This document shows, piece after piece, positions 27,066-38,300 of a DNA stretch of 64,000 bases. Both the position numbers and the translations under genes were made by a program. The DNA comes from Ariolimax columbianus (taxonomy: Eukaryota > Mollusca > Gastropoda > Stylommatophora > Arionidae), in the NCBI GenBank assembly GCA_036924085.1, contig JAVGWX010000002.1:53541105-53605104 (forward strand), written 5' to 3'. Each line of letters begins with the position of its first letter. Positions within the stretch are counted from its first letter, which is position 1. A model generated the notes under the pieces. That model did no database searches. It saw only the letters and a list, made by a program, of their open reading frames with translations, and was not told the DNA's origin.

Positions 27066-27905
27066 CACTATTCCTGCAGCTCTCTTCATTTCATCATAGG
27101 TTCGTACTTTAATGCCTAAGATGTAATGGTGAGTCTTCGTCAGCCCTGTCCTCTCTTCCCCTGAATCTTGCCCTCTACTATCTTCGTAGAAGACTATCAT
27201 GTCTCATATCGTTACCCACCCAACTCAACTGACATTTTTGTATCAAATGCAATATTTGTCTTTGTGCGCCCACTTCAGTGAGTACATTGTCATTAGATCT
27301 TCTTTCTGTTCAACTGACTCTTTTAATTCTACGGTAGAACCACATTTTAAACGCTTCCTATCATTTATTATTCTTCGTTGCTAGAGTCCATGTTTCAGCC
27401 CCATACAGTGCAATTGACCATATGCAGTATGAGTGGTGATTATTCTTTACCTCAGTTATATCCTAATGTTCTTTGGGGTTAGCAATTTTTGTTTTTGTCT
27501 TAAGCCCTTTTTTGTCATTGCAACCCGTGACTTAATTTATGTCTCATTGCGGGTATAATCTGTTATGGTTTGCCCTAATTATGTATACTTCTGTACTTGT
27601 TCGATTATTTCTCCATTGATAATTATATGTATTTTACCTATGTTGCTTAGATGTTATCAAAGTCGTCTTCAGCGTGTTTATTTTCATGTCAAACTTTTTA
27701 GTCTGCTATTAATTCATTCAGGCAGCATGTGCAACCTTGTCATTGATCCTCCCATTATCGCTTGGTCATCGACAAATTTGATGGCATTAACTTTCATACC
27801 AATGACTTTGATACCTCTATTCTTGATTCTTAATGACCCGTTCCGCAGCGTAGCTGCGGGTCCCAACTTCGTCTCCGGCGGACCCTGTCTTGAGCCACAG
27901 AAATC
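27066..27905 (-). mobile_element. RT palm/C-terminal fragment of a LINE
   Basis: The - strand begins IGMKVNAIKFVDDQAIMGGS, the YADD-box region with FVDD. It continues with frame breaks through MKIN...K and an ALYGAETWTL-like site near 27390. The array at 26400-27065 lies at its 3' end. Confidence 0.6.
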
Positions 27906-29000
27906 CAATGCGTGGTAAGTGCTCCTCTAAAGGCATCTCGGATGTTGCAGTGTACAGCTAGGGAGTCAGACCACCGCATTGTATATCTTCCCCGTTGTCT
28001 CTTCTTACCTCGGGGGTACCAGACTGCTGTCGCTGTGCTCCATCGACCATCGTTTCGTCGCAACATGTGACCTGCCCATCTATGTTTTGCCTTGTCCCCA
28101 TAGATTACCGCATCCTTCACCTGGGATAATCGTCATACGTCAGAATCGTGGAGACCTTGGATACGTTGGTTTTGAAGAGTGATTCCGACCTGCACATTGC
28201 AGGGAGTACAGTGAAATTGAAGAGGTAGGCTTGCAGGTCTTGGCAATTGTCCAGAAACTAGGTCCTGGCAATTGTCCAGAAACTAGGTCCTGGCAATTTT
28301 CCAGAAACTAGGTCCTGGCAATTGTTCAGAAACGTGTTAATAGACGAGAAGGCTGCTCAACCCGTGCGGCAACATCTTGTCCGTTCAGGTTCCAGGTCCG
28401 TTCCAGATCCGTTCAGGTTCCAGGTCCGTTCAGGTTCCAGGTTATTCTCCATATTGAGAAGACGTCCAAGATATATTTACTCGTTGACATCCTCTAATCG
28501 TAACTCGTCAAGGAAGACTGGATCACGAGTGGCGAAGCGATTGAGCAACACTTTGGTCTTCGAGTCATTCATCTCCAGACCCGCTTTCTTGCCCTCTCCA
28601 TCGGGTACCTGCATCATTTGGTTGGCTTCTGCTGCGGACTCTGTGAGGAGCACTATGTCATCGGCAAATCGAAGGTGATTGAGGCGTCTGCTGTCAATAA
28701 GGATACCAAAAATTGTCCCAGTTGCATCGGCTAATGACTTATTCCAAACATGCAGAGAAGAGGTTTGGTGAGATATGATCGCTCTGGATGGCCCCATTTT
28801 GAATTGGTAACACAATTGGACGTTGGAAGGAACGAAATGGGGTAGTGCAGTTCGTATAACTGTTGGTGAGAACTCTGATGTAACCAGGATCTACAAGTTG
28901 TTGCAACAGTAACGCCAGACAAAAATGTGGTTCTACCGAATCAAACGCCTGTTTATAGTCGATGAAGATGAATATCAAGGGCGTCTGAAACTATGTTGCT
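27840..29000 (-). mobile_element. RTE-like LINE reverse transcriptase, broken
   Basis: The - strand reads IFIDYKQAFDSVEPHF, AIQSDHISPNLFSACLE, LNHLRFADDIVLLTESAAEA (the FADD catalytic box), then a tail KHRWAGHMLRRNDGRWSTA and PRGKKRQRGRYTMRWSDSL. Between box and tail lie short tandem repeats (28201-28445) and frame breaks. RTE-type order; inactive. Confidence 0.82.
28201..28445. repeat. 25-bp and 17-bp tandem repeats inside a LINE
   Basis: About four copies of a 25-bp unit starting TGGCAATTGTCCAGAAAC (28240-28330), then about four copies of GTTCAGGTTCCAGGTCC (28383-28440). Confidence 0.85.
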
Positions 29001-29039
29001 GAGGTAGCAGCGTGTTGAAATATGGTCCATTGTGATGTA

Positions 29040-29290
29040 CGAACTCTATGGGTTGTATGGAGACATGTGGAGATATGTTGTCCTGTCATACGCCACTTGT
29101 GTTCTTGAACTCCTATGCCGCTTGGTTTCCTGTCCTAGTGTCGTTTCTACAAGTTGTATGAAAACACTGTATAGCCCAGATAAAAAACGCTGGGGTATTC
29201 TTCCTTTCCACACAGTCCCTGAGCCTGTACAAGGAAGACATTTCAAATGCATTTTCCAGGTTCACGAAACAGATGCGTATTTCATCATCA
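29040..29290 (-). mobile_element. Short RT fragment
   Basis: CFVNLENAFEMSSLYRLRDC resembles the FVDFxKAFD catalytic strand of a LINE RT, followed by a degenerate HTTCRNDTRTG stretch. Too decayed to classify. Confidence 0.45.
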
Positions 29291-29834
29291 TGCTCAAGAG
29301 CTGTGTTGCTAGCGTGTGAAGATAAGTTCTTGAGTACTTCGGTTTGCTCTGAAACCGCATTGGAAGAAGCTCTTTCCTAAAACTGTCAAGCGTCGGACAC
29401 TCAAAAAGAGTGGAAAATTTAATAGAGATTAGGTATAGTGGCATGGCAGTCACTATGTTAGTTACGTTAGGTTTTTAATTTTATATCCCCACCAAAAAAA
29501 GGAGACCTACCTCTTCCAGGTTCAACCCCGTGTCTTTAAATCTCTAAGACCAGTATTCTAACTCTACGTAGGTCAACACAGACTAACAACCTGTTACATC
29601 CATCATTTGTTGTTTGTGTGCATGCTATGAGAAGATAAGTGCTGGAAAACCACTTTGGCAACAGTAAAAGTTGCTAAGGAAAAGAGACGAAGGACGACAA
29701 AAAGAGAAGATCATCATCACCATGTGATATGTTTTATCCAGAACGTACTTTCCAACACGGAAGCATTGTATGCATCTCAGTTTATGGCAAATCGGCCCGC
29801 GTCATATAAAGACATCACCAGAATGTACGTAATC
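29291..29834. other. Intergenic, nothing recognised
   Basis: No supportable feature. Confidence 0.35.
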
Positions 29835-29965
29835 TCCTGAAGCAGTCTTTACCCAGGTCGACCTCTTATCGTCCTTCCAGAAACCATGTCCTCCATTATG
29901 ACTCTCTCCAGACTTTTATTGACCTGACAAAGGCATTTGATTTGGTTAGCAGAGATGGACCCTTC
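29835..29965 (+). mobile_element. Short RT fragment
   Basis: TFIDLTKAFDLVSRDGPFK is the catalytic Asp strand of a non-LTR RT (FxDLTKAFDxVSRDGLW), truncated by the SINE that follows. Confidence 0.7.
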
Positions 29966-29969
29966 AAGG

Positions 29970-30640
29970 GATGAAGATGCTGAGCAACGCATGATCTGCA
30001 GCGGTCCATAGCTGACTGCTAGCGTCAGGGCCAGTGTAAAGAGCTTCCAAGACCCTTCTACACCTTCTCGCTAGGGACGATGCGGTTAACGTCTGATCAG
30101 GCAAAACACACTGATCACAGAATGTTAGCCAGGGTCAGGAAAAATATACTGGCAAAGACCCTCACCTGACCTCCTCGTTGGCCATCCTGGAAACAGGCTG
30201 TTGTCGAGGACAACAGTCTGACTAACAAGGTGAGGTTCGACGTGATCTCCGTAGTAGTGAGCGACACGCAGATGAGGCCAAGCATAGCACAACCGCCTGG
30301 AGGACCCCGATCCACCTTCATTAGCACGCTCGAGATGTGAGGAAAGTTATTGCAACCCATCCCTTAACGCTCTTTTCAGGGCGCACATAAGAGTAACCTA
30401 CTCATTGTGGGCATTCGAAACAACAACACTGTGATTCCGGATAACAGACTGCAACAGAGCAGACTGGCTTTAAAAAAAAGTACTAAAAAAAGGCCTGCTG
30501 CCGAAGACGGATGTGTCAGACCGATAGGTGCAAATATCGCAATCAAGCTGTAAACTAGTGACACAATAAATTCCGTTCTCCGGGCTACATCCTGCTACTT
30601 GCTCAGGACTTTGTAGCGGGAGATCTAGACAAACGCAGAA
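29970..30640 (+). mobile_element. SINE-A split by element E
   Basis: Left half 29970-30079 (GATGCTGAGCAACGCATGA to CCCTTCTACACC). Right half 30425-30640 (GTGATTCCGGATAACAGACT through the core GAAGACGGATGTGTCAGACC to AACGCAGAAGAAAG). The halves abut in the SINE consensus once the middle is removed. Confidence 0.8.
30080..30424. repeat. Element E nested in SINE-A
   Basis: Interior matches 5620-5830 and the right end is CTACTCATTGTGGGCATTCG then AAACAACAAC. The left end is less clear. Its place within a SINE shows that it moves. Confidence 0.7.
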
Positions 30641-30689
30641 GAAAGAGCTGGGGGGTTTTCAAAACTCTATATAAAATAGGCTTCCTAAA

Positions 30690-31095
30690 CAAACTATCAC
30701 GACTATTAATATTGTTTCATTAAAATGTGAAAATAACAGTCCAATGTGAGGGTAGCATGTCACAATCATTTGGTACTCGCAGTGATGTTAAGCCTGGCTG
30801 TGTCCTGGCCCCAACACTATTCTAAATCGTCTATGCTCTGTCATTGAAGCATACATTTGGTAACACAAATGAATGGATCTGCCTTCACATTTCAAGGATC
30901 AGAACCAAAATAAAAGAAGATTATGGATTACACTATCAGGGACTTGCTTGTCGCTGATAATCATGCACTTGTCGCCCAAAGTCAGCAGGAACTTCAGAGC
31001 TTGATCGGTTCTCCCAGGCTTGCAAAGATTTTGGTCTCACAATGGGTCTCGACAAAACAAATGTGCTGGGACAGAAAATAGATGTCACGCTAACC
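30690..31095 (+). mobile_element. LINE RT fragment, part 1
   Basis: RSDVKPGCVLAPTLF (the PQGxVLSPTLF-type box), then SGTCLSLIIMHLSPKVSRNF and ACKDFGLTMGLDKTNVLGQK match the palm/thumb of a CR1-like RT. Broken by frameshifts and then by a SINE-B. Confidence 0.75.
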
Positions 31096-31262
31096 TTTTT
31101 TTTTTTTTTTTTTTTTCTCGCGTTCGCCTTATTTCTCTTATCCCCAAGGCGGTGTGGTGTGCCTTGCACTGTGGTTTTTATTTTGCGCCTGTCGGCCCAG
31201 TGCATCCGACTTCAGCACGCATTTTATGTAAGGGTCTGCTTCCTCCTGCATTTCTTGCCTAA
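31096..31262 (-). mobile_element. SINE-B, headless
   Basis: T run (A tail on -) then SINE-B body and core (GCTGAAGTCGGATGCACTGG). Stops at AAATGCAGGAGG, so the tRNA-like head is lost. Confidence 0.82.
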
Positions 31263-31545
31263 TTCCCAAAGAAATCATCTATGGACAGTTGACGTATGAC
31301 AAGAGAACATTCGGTTGCCCACAGCTGATGTTCAAAGATGTGTGTAAGCGCTATATGAAGTCTCTGGACACGATTCTGATATCATAGGGAGACAGATCTT
31401 CAAACAGATCCAAATGGGATATGTACATTGAAGAATCACTTCATGTTTGGTGATAAGAAGCTTCTGCAACACGAAGAAGTGAAAGGACAACGCCGCAAGG
31501 AGAAAGAAAACAAAAAAGAAAGATAAGTAGACAGTTTTGTTTACC
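31263..31545 (+). mobile_element. LINE fragment, part 2 (C-terminus)
   Basis: IPKEIIYGQLTYDKRTFGCP and MFKDVCKRYMKSL correspond to the xxIxYGELxxGKRxxGRP...KDVCKRDMK tail of the same LINE type. The segment between FGLTMG and this tail was lost. Confidence 0.7.
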
Positions 31546-32290
31546 ACTCAATGGTCTTATCACGCTATTGTCAATCATGACTGAAAGGAGCTACGACTAC
31601 ACCGTTATGTCTCTTCACATGACCGAAACATGTCAGGTTTTTTTCTTGCTAAGTTTTCTAGAAACCTATTTTATGAGCGATTGCAAAATTTATGTTTGTC
31701 TTTTTTTCTGCCCATGATATTTTCAGCATTCTTCATTTCAGAGAGAAGATACTTGACAGATTAGCATATCATAGATTGAAAGACACTTAAAAATACAAAA
31801 TACAAAATATTATACAAGATGACGAAGGCACACAAAGAATTGATAGGAATAGCACATTTCTTGTAAAATGGCGTCTCAGTTTGTCGAAGTAGAAATGGTG
31901 ATGATGCTTGGCCAAGTCGCTCCTCTTCTCAATGGGTGTAGAAGTCGTATTTTCTTTTTCGCGTGCTTTACCAGTATTTGCTACAGAAATGAGCTAGTCT
32001 ACTCCATCCACAACCCTCCTCTGTTGACCCTTACAACATGCGTGGCAGGTTACAATATTTTGTTGTTGTTGCTTTCATTTCAGGACCCGGTAACAAATGT
32101 AGAGAACAGGTCTTATACTTATCAGTAGGCTAAACCAGGGGCATGCATAGGGCCTTGAAACTGCATATCTGCACATATTTCAGGCCTTGTGAGCCGCCCA
32201 CAAGAAGGAAACCATCTGAAAATTTACCACGAATAGCCAAATAACACACTAATACAAACTAGAATCGCATTGAAGATCGTAAACTTTAAA
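31546..32290. other. Intergenic; short flanking duplication
   Basis: Nothing coding. About 40 bp at 32243-32285 (AACACACTAATACAAACTAG...) recur right after the SINE-A at 32658. Confidence 0.5.
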
Positions 32291-32302
32291 CAACACAATA
32301 AT

Positions 32303-32657
32303 ACTTCTTCTTCTTCTTCGTTCGTTCTTAATCACCAAACCCTGAAAGAGCTTAAGTAGCAGAATGCAGTCCAGAGAACGAAATGCGCTGTGTCGTAGTT
32401 TTCAGCTTGGTTGCGATATTTGCACCTTTCGGTCCAACACATCCGACTTCAGCAACCATTTTTTGAGTACCGGGTTAGCATTCCCTCTTCGATCCCTTCT
32501 CCTTAGCCAGTCTGCCCTGCTGCAGTCTGTTATCCAGGATCACCGCGTGGAGGTGTAGAAGGGTCTTGGCAGCTATGGTTCGCTGGCCCTGACGCTAGCA
32601 GTCAGCTATGGGTCGCTGACCACTGCAGCTCATGCGCTGCTCAGCATCTTGATCCCC
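32303..32657 (-). mobile_element. SINE-A, full length, with TSD
   Basis: The + strand begins CTTCTTCTTCTTCTTCG and ends CAGCATCTTGATCCC. TSD AACACAATAATA (32291-32302) against AACACACTAATA (32658-32669). Close to consensus. Confidence 0.88.
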
Positions 32658-32669
32658 AACACACTAATA

Positions 32670-33329
32670 CAAACTAGAATCTCACTGAAGATCGTGAATT
32701 TTAGGTTAGTAACTGAAGAACTAGAGCATTAAAATGCATCCAATAATCCTAGTCGAACCTACACATTATTTTATCTTTTAATTAAAAGTTTGCCCTTCTG
32801 GATTCTATTGGCGAGGCATGCCTTTTCCACCATAGACCGTAGTTCTTTGGGCGATATCAGGACGTATGGTCCAGTGCATGTATGCGTATGTGTACCTGTA
32901 ATATTAGGGTGACCATACGTATCGTTTTGAACGCGACAGTGCCGTTTTTTTTCTTCATATTTTCCGTCCGTCCCGTCATTTTCATAAAAATATCAGTTTT
33001 ATCCTGTTTTCAAGAAAGCTATAAATATACTTTTATATTGATTAATGCTAAATTATTACTCATAATCGCATATCAATATTATGGATACCAGTTACATAAC
33101 CCTAGAATGGAACAGTTTGTCAGTGTTCGATACATACTACATATCGATATCTGCAGTGATTTACTCGATAAATTTGTAAAATACATATTGCCAACACTTG
33201 TGAGTCTCAGATGCAGCGTTAGTTTTTTTATTTGCATAGAAGCTATCGTATGTTAACCGATAGCTTCTTTACCGGTGATTTCAACTTCCTCTTTTTAAGT
33301 TTTAATTTTGTTAAACTTTAAGTCTAACT
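32670..33329. other. Intergenic, nothing recognised
   Basis: An unassigned 124-codon hydrophobic + ORF at 32882-33256 looks like AT-rich chance sequence. Confidence 0.35.
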
Positions 33330-34850
33330 TGCCATTCGTTGCAATTTCAAAGAGGAGAAACTGCAGTTTTAATGACGATCTCCAGAAGGAATACAAATTT
33401 GTTAAACTGGACAAAGTGTGTAGTGATGGAACAGAAGTCGTATGTCAACATTGTAAATGTTAATTTTTCCGTTTCTTGTGGAGGTAGAAGCGACATCAGC
33501 CAACAACTGCGAAGCTAGAAATATAAGGATGCTGAAAAGAATCTGGCTTCAGTCAAAAACATCATGTGGTTTAATGGTGAAACCTGATGGTGATAGTGAA
33601 AGCGACACAATTGGAGCAAGGGAAGCTCTTGTTGCTTATCATACTGTGCGTTACGGCCAATGACTGCTTGTTCTCAATTGATACAGAACATTTATTTTGA
33701 TGAATGCAAAAGACTTGGCAAAGATAATGTGTGGGGAAAACTTGAAACTGAACTAAAGAGGGAGATTATCGGTATTGGTTGTGTGACACACATTATACAC
33801 AATCGTCTGCAGTGTGCTGTCGACTGTTTGCCAATTGATATTGGACGTTTTGCAGTGAAAGTATACACATACATTCATCAATACACAGTCAGAGTTGAGG
33901 AATTAAAAAACATTTGTGACTTTACATGAAATAATTACAGTAACTTGTTACAGCATGGGAATACATGATTTCTGTCCTTGGGTCCATCAATTGACATAAT
34001 TTTAAGCGTGTTTGATGGACTTAGTTCTTATTGTCTTTTTCAAGAAAAATACCCTGTTATGTTGTGAAAATTGTTTGACGATCCAAGTCTGAAATTGTGG
34101 TTATCATTTGCAAGAGATCAAGTGTGTACATTCCAAACATAGATTAGTTTAATTGAAAAATATATTATTTCAGCTATAGAAGTATCCATGAACATGAAAA
34201 ATCTTGTAATCAGTTTAGTCCAGAAAAAGTGAAGTGTTTGTTACTTCTGATGTAAAAAAACAACTTGAAATATTAGTAGATTCTGGAGAAATTAATGAAG
34301 CAAATTTTTTTTTGGGGGTAGTTGAGAATTTCTTTTATGAAACCAGCTTATAATATGCCAACAAGGGGAAGTGCAGTTTAGAAAACACCGAGAAGTTCAA
34401 GTGCGTGCTACTGGAAAAGACACGAGCGGAAATAAATACAGGACAGCCTGAATGAGGAACTCATCACGTGCACAGAAACAGAAGAAACTCGCGCATTCGA
34501 CCAGTGGACCCTCATAATACTATAATCGTGAGGCAGTTGGGATACATGGAATAGAAAACATTCCTGTACCTGATAGTTGGGTCCATATTTTTTCTGAAAT
34601 GGGCGAAAAACGCCTAGGCGTTCAAGACTTTAAAAATATTGTTGAGTTTACTCTTTGTCTTCAAGGAAGTACAGTACATGCTGTGAGAAATGCAAATGAG
34701 AAATCTAGATTAAGTGTTGAAACAATGAGGGCTAAGTTAGTTGTAAGGCAAAATTGTGCCATGGAATGTGTGAAATTTTATTATCAGGCCTTGAAAGACC
34801 ACAATTTGTTAGGTTTGTTTTTTTGCCATCCAAATGTCCTGTTGTTGTCT
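33330..34850 (+). pseudogene. hAT-like transposase, degenerate
   Basis: Early part: a BED-finger-like piece near 33370-33520 (VCQHCKC, then FSVSCGGRSDISQ). Middle (33680-33925): GCVTHIIHNRLQCAVDCLPI, then YTYIHQYTVRVEELKNICDF, the helical region with a conserved HxxxN. End (34600-34800): FKNIVEFTLCLQGSTVHAVR, then EKSRLSVETMRAKLVVRQN, the C-terminal hAT dimerisation region. Several frameshifts and stops. Lies 440 bp upstream of the RPS6 start, same strand. No terminal inverted repeats found by eye. Confidence 0.75.
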
Positions 34851-35292
34851 CAAGGAAATAGGGGTCAGCCTATGTAATGTGGACGCATTTGTCAGTGTAT
34901 GAATTTGTGTTTGTAATGTGTTCCACTAAGGCACTTTTCCAGTTCAGTAGTTTTGCCAATTCTTTCTGTACGTTTTTTATGAGTGCGAGCGAGATTTTAT
35001 ACTGAATGTGGCGTTTAATTTTGAGCAGTTTGGGCTATAATTTGTGTATTTTAAAAATTGTTTTAGTCCTTAACGTGTCAAGATGTCTGTAGACTTTTGC
35101 CAATGTTCTCGTGTAAAAATATATTTAAACTTTTTGGTTTTTTCAGACACCCTTTGTACAGTATTCAGTTTTACTGCAGTATATCACCAATGCAAATTAC
35201 CTACAAAGGTTAGTATAATAAATTGTTCCGGGCGAATGTGGTGAATGTTTTACCGGAAATTGATGTTTACGTAGTGGGTACACGAAAAAGAG
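34851..35292 (+). promoter_or_regulatory. RPS6 upstream/promoter region
   Basis: The DNA between the hAT remnant and the 5'TOP start. No consensus TATA box near -30, as is common for ribosomal-protein genes. No other clear elements by eye. Confidence 0.4.
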
Positions 35293-35305
35293 CTCTTCCT
35301 TTTCA
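35293..35305 (+). promoter_or_regulatory. 5'TOP-like RPS6 transcription start
   Basis: CTCTTCCTTTTC is a C followed by an unbroken pyrimidine run 35-47 nt upstream of the ATG, the hallmark of terminal-oligopyrimidine mRNAs regulated by mTOR/LARP1. The exact start base is inferred, not measured. Confidence 0.7.
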
Positions 35306-35339
35306 CTTGGAGCTTTAGTAAAACCTGTCAAAGGGCACC

Positions 35340-35345
35340 ATGAAG
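35340..35345 (+). CDS. RPS6: RPS6 exon 1 coding part (Met-Lys)
   Basis: GGCACC ATG AAG then GTAATA. Good start context. Phase 0 joins LNISFPATG in exon 2, reproducing the universal [11 protein letters not shown] start. Confidence 0.95.
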
Positions 35346-38300
35346 GTAATATTTATTAAACACTTGGCTAAAATATGGTATATTTTCATGAAAAATTGTG
35401 TTTAGATGCATCATAAAGTATGATACTTTCTGCAGAAGGTATAGTGATAAATGGATGTTGCACTAATCTCGCAATTTTTTGCGGATTGTATTCTTATGAC
35501 GCTGTCGAAAACTGGGTTCCATATGCTGTAAACATTTACACACCAGAAGTATTTATGTACACAAAATACATTTTCATGTTTTATTTTATGTTCTATTAAA
35601 CTTATTTCAAATTGCATTTGGGAAAAGGTTGACTTACCTTCTATTCATTCTTTGAAAAAAAATAATCATTTGGCATAACTGGCCTGTCACTGCTACAAAA
35701 ACATAATTTTTCGTTGTTTCCACTCAGTCAAAGCGAGGTGCCAATATTTACAGCTGAATAAATTGTAACTTACCTCGGGTTACAAAACTAGACCACACCT
35801 ATTGCCGTGAGAGACAAGTGCTCTGTTAGTTTCACGTCCAGCATATGTCTATACTGGTCTTAGTCTACTGAGTAGTCCAGTATACCTATAAATATATTAC
35901 TAAATTAGTTTAGTAGAAATACCTATTAGAAATATAGATCTAGTATAATAAAGTCATGGATCTAATTAAAGATGGCATATGATATTCATTACTATTGTTG
36001 CTGATCAAACTCTAGACTAAGAAATTAGTCACCATTTGTCTTTTTTATTGAGTGGCAAACATGGCGCATATGGCAGAAACTAGTAGATCCAAGAAGTTCT
36101 TGTAATGTATGTTAAAAGTGTAGTTCAGCCCTCCCCGATGATTGGCAGCTCTGGTTCACTGGCCCTGTTACTAGAAGTCAGCTTTGGGTCGCTTACCGCT
36201 GTAGCTCATGCACTTTGACTGCTCAGCAATATACATACCTCTGCCGATAATTCTGTGATCTTTTTGGGCGGCAAGATTTTCCTCCAAGCAAAAAAGAGAT
36301 GATATATCTAAATAGTATCTTCATCCCAACCCTGTGCTGCCAGTGTCCAGACATGGGCATTGAATAAGGCCTAGTAACAAAAGTTAGTCACCTGTGAAAT
36401 GCAGTGTCTACGAAAGGTCACTAACAACACCCAAAGACAGAATCACAAGTATGAGTATTCAGGAGAAGATTCATTAGATTGGAACAATACTCTGCCTACA
36501 GTACATCGAGCAACAGAGAATGAGTTGGTTTGGCCACATTGTTCATGCAACATTCTACAGGACAACATCAAGAAAGGTGAGAGTTAGACAGAAAAAGGTG
36601 GACAGACAGCATAAACGAGACCTGCCATAAAATGGATAAAAATGTTTCTCGGGCCACGAGAGAAGCAAAAGATAATACATACAACACTGGGCTACAACTC
36701 TGTAGAATGTGAGAAATAAAAATAAGACTGTTAGTAATTTCTCTTGTCTATCTTGTTGGTCTTATTTATTTTCAAATTGCAAAAATATCTATTTTTTGAT
36801 TGATTGTAAATCCTGATAGTCACAATCAATTTTGAAATCATCCGAACCACTTGTTTGCCGTTATAGTCTATATGACAATTTTCAAGTAAATCCACGGTAG
36901 GGACTGCAGAAGCTCTCACAAAAACACAAGACAAGTAGTACTCTTCACAGGACTTGCTTGTCAGTAGTTGCTCTGGAAAGCCAAAAATGCCAAGCCGAAA
37001 GAACTAAAAGTAATACTGTATAAAAATGTCACCTGTTCAATAGAGTTGTGATACAGTGGATTCCATCTCATTGCAACATGATTGACAGTAAAGAAGCTGA
37101 CACGACTGTCAAGAGAGAAGGTTGTCCACCCAAGATGGAAGTGTCGGCCCGAAAGGTGCAAATATTGCAGTCAAGCTGGAAACTAGTGACACAATGCATT
37201 CCGTTTTCTGGACTAGATTCTGCTACTTGCAAAACCCTGTACAGGGGTTGGTAGCGGGAGATTGAGAACAAACACAGAAGAGAAAAAGGTGGAATTCTGC
37301 ATCAATCTGGCATAGTTACAATTTATGAAGAGGCCAAGACGTTAACCAGGTGACGTGTGGATACAGAAACAAGCAAAAGGCACTGGCTGCTGTCAGCTCA
37401 TTCACTGTGCCTTGGCCATAACTATTTGAAACACATTGCAACTCCTATTTGAAGCACAACAATTACTCAGACGTGAATGTTGTTGTTTAATGCTTACAGT
37501 GAGTAAGTTTACTATTTTGTGCCTTCTGGAGAGGGGGGGGGAGCTTTTCTCACATTCCTCCGAGCATGCTGATGAAGGTGGGCCTCTGTCCTCCAAGCAG
37601 TTGTGCTTCTGTCCTCCAAGCAGTTGTGCTGTGCTTGGTTTCTACGTGACACTCACTGCTATGGAGATCACATCAATCCACATCTCGTCTGCCATGCTGC
37701 CTTGAAAACACACCTATTTGCAAGGAACAAGATAGTGGTCTTGGTCAGTATGTTGTGCCTGACCAGACTAGTATCTCAGTTCACTTAAAACGTGAATTAT
37801 TTACTAATTTATAGAGTCAACTAAGTACTATCCATGATGCAGAGGTCTTTCTGCCACAGTGCCAATGTTTATCGTGCCATGCATTTGTACTGTCTTGTTC
37901 TCATCTTGCCAAGTTGCAATGATGCACACAATTCTCACATTTTAATATGGTTAACATTTATAGGTTAGTCCTAAAAACACTTTATGTAGGCAAGATTGAT
38001 AAAGTATTGTATTTTGTGTTTATTTTAGCTCAACATAAGCTTTCCAGCCACTGGATGTCAGAAGTTGATTGAAGTAGATGATGAGAAGAAACTGCGACCT
38101 TTCTATGATAAGCGTATTTCTGCTGAAGTTACTGCAGACAGCCTTGGAGATGAGTGGAAGGTATTTATTTCGTTTAATACTGATAGAGACAAATTTACCT
38201 TTAATGTTTCTGTATTCATTGGTTATTTCTTCAGTGTCATTTTTCCTGAAAAGGGTTTGCTATAAGTTCACAGCAAGGCTGCGATATCTGCGCCTTTCGG

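Noticed and set aside
32882..33256. 124-codon hydrophobic + ORF
   Set aside because: AT-rich sequence easily gives hydrophobic ORFs; no motif, no splice context, no repeat relatives.
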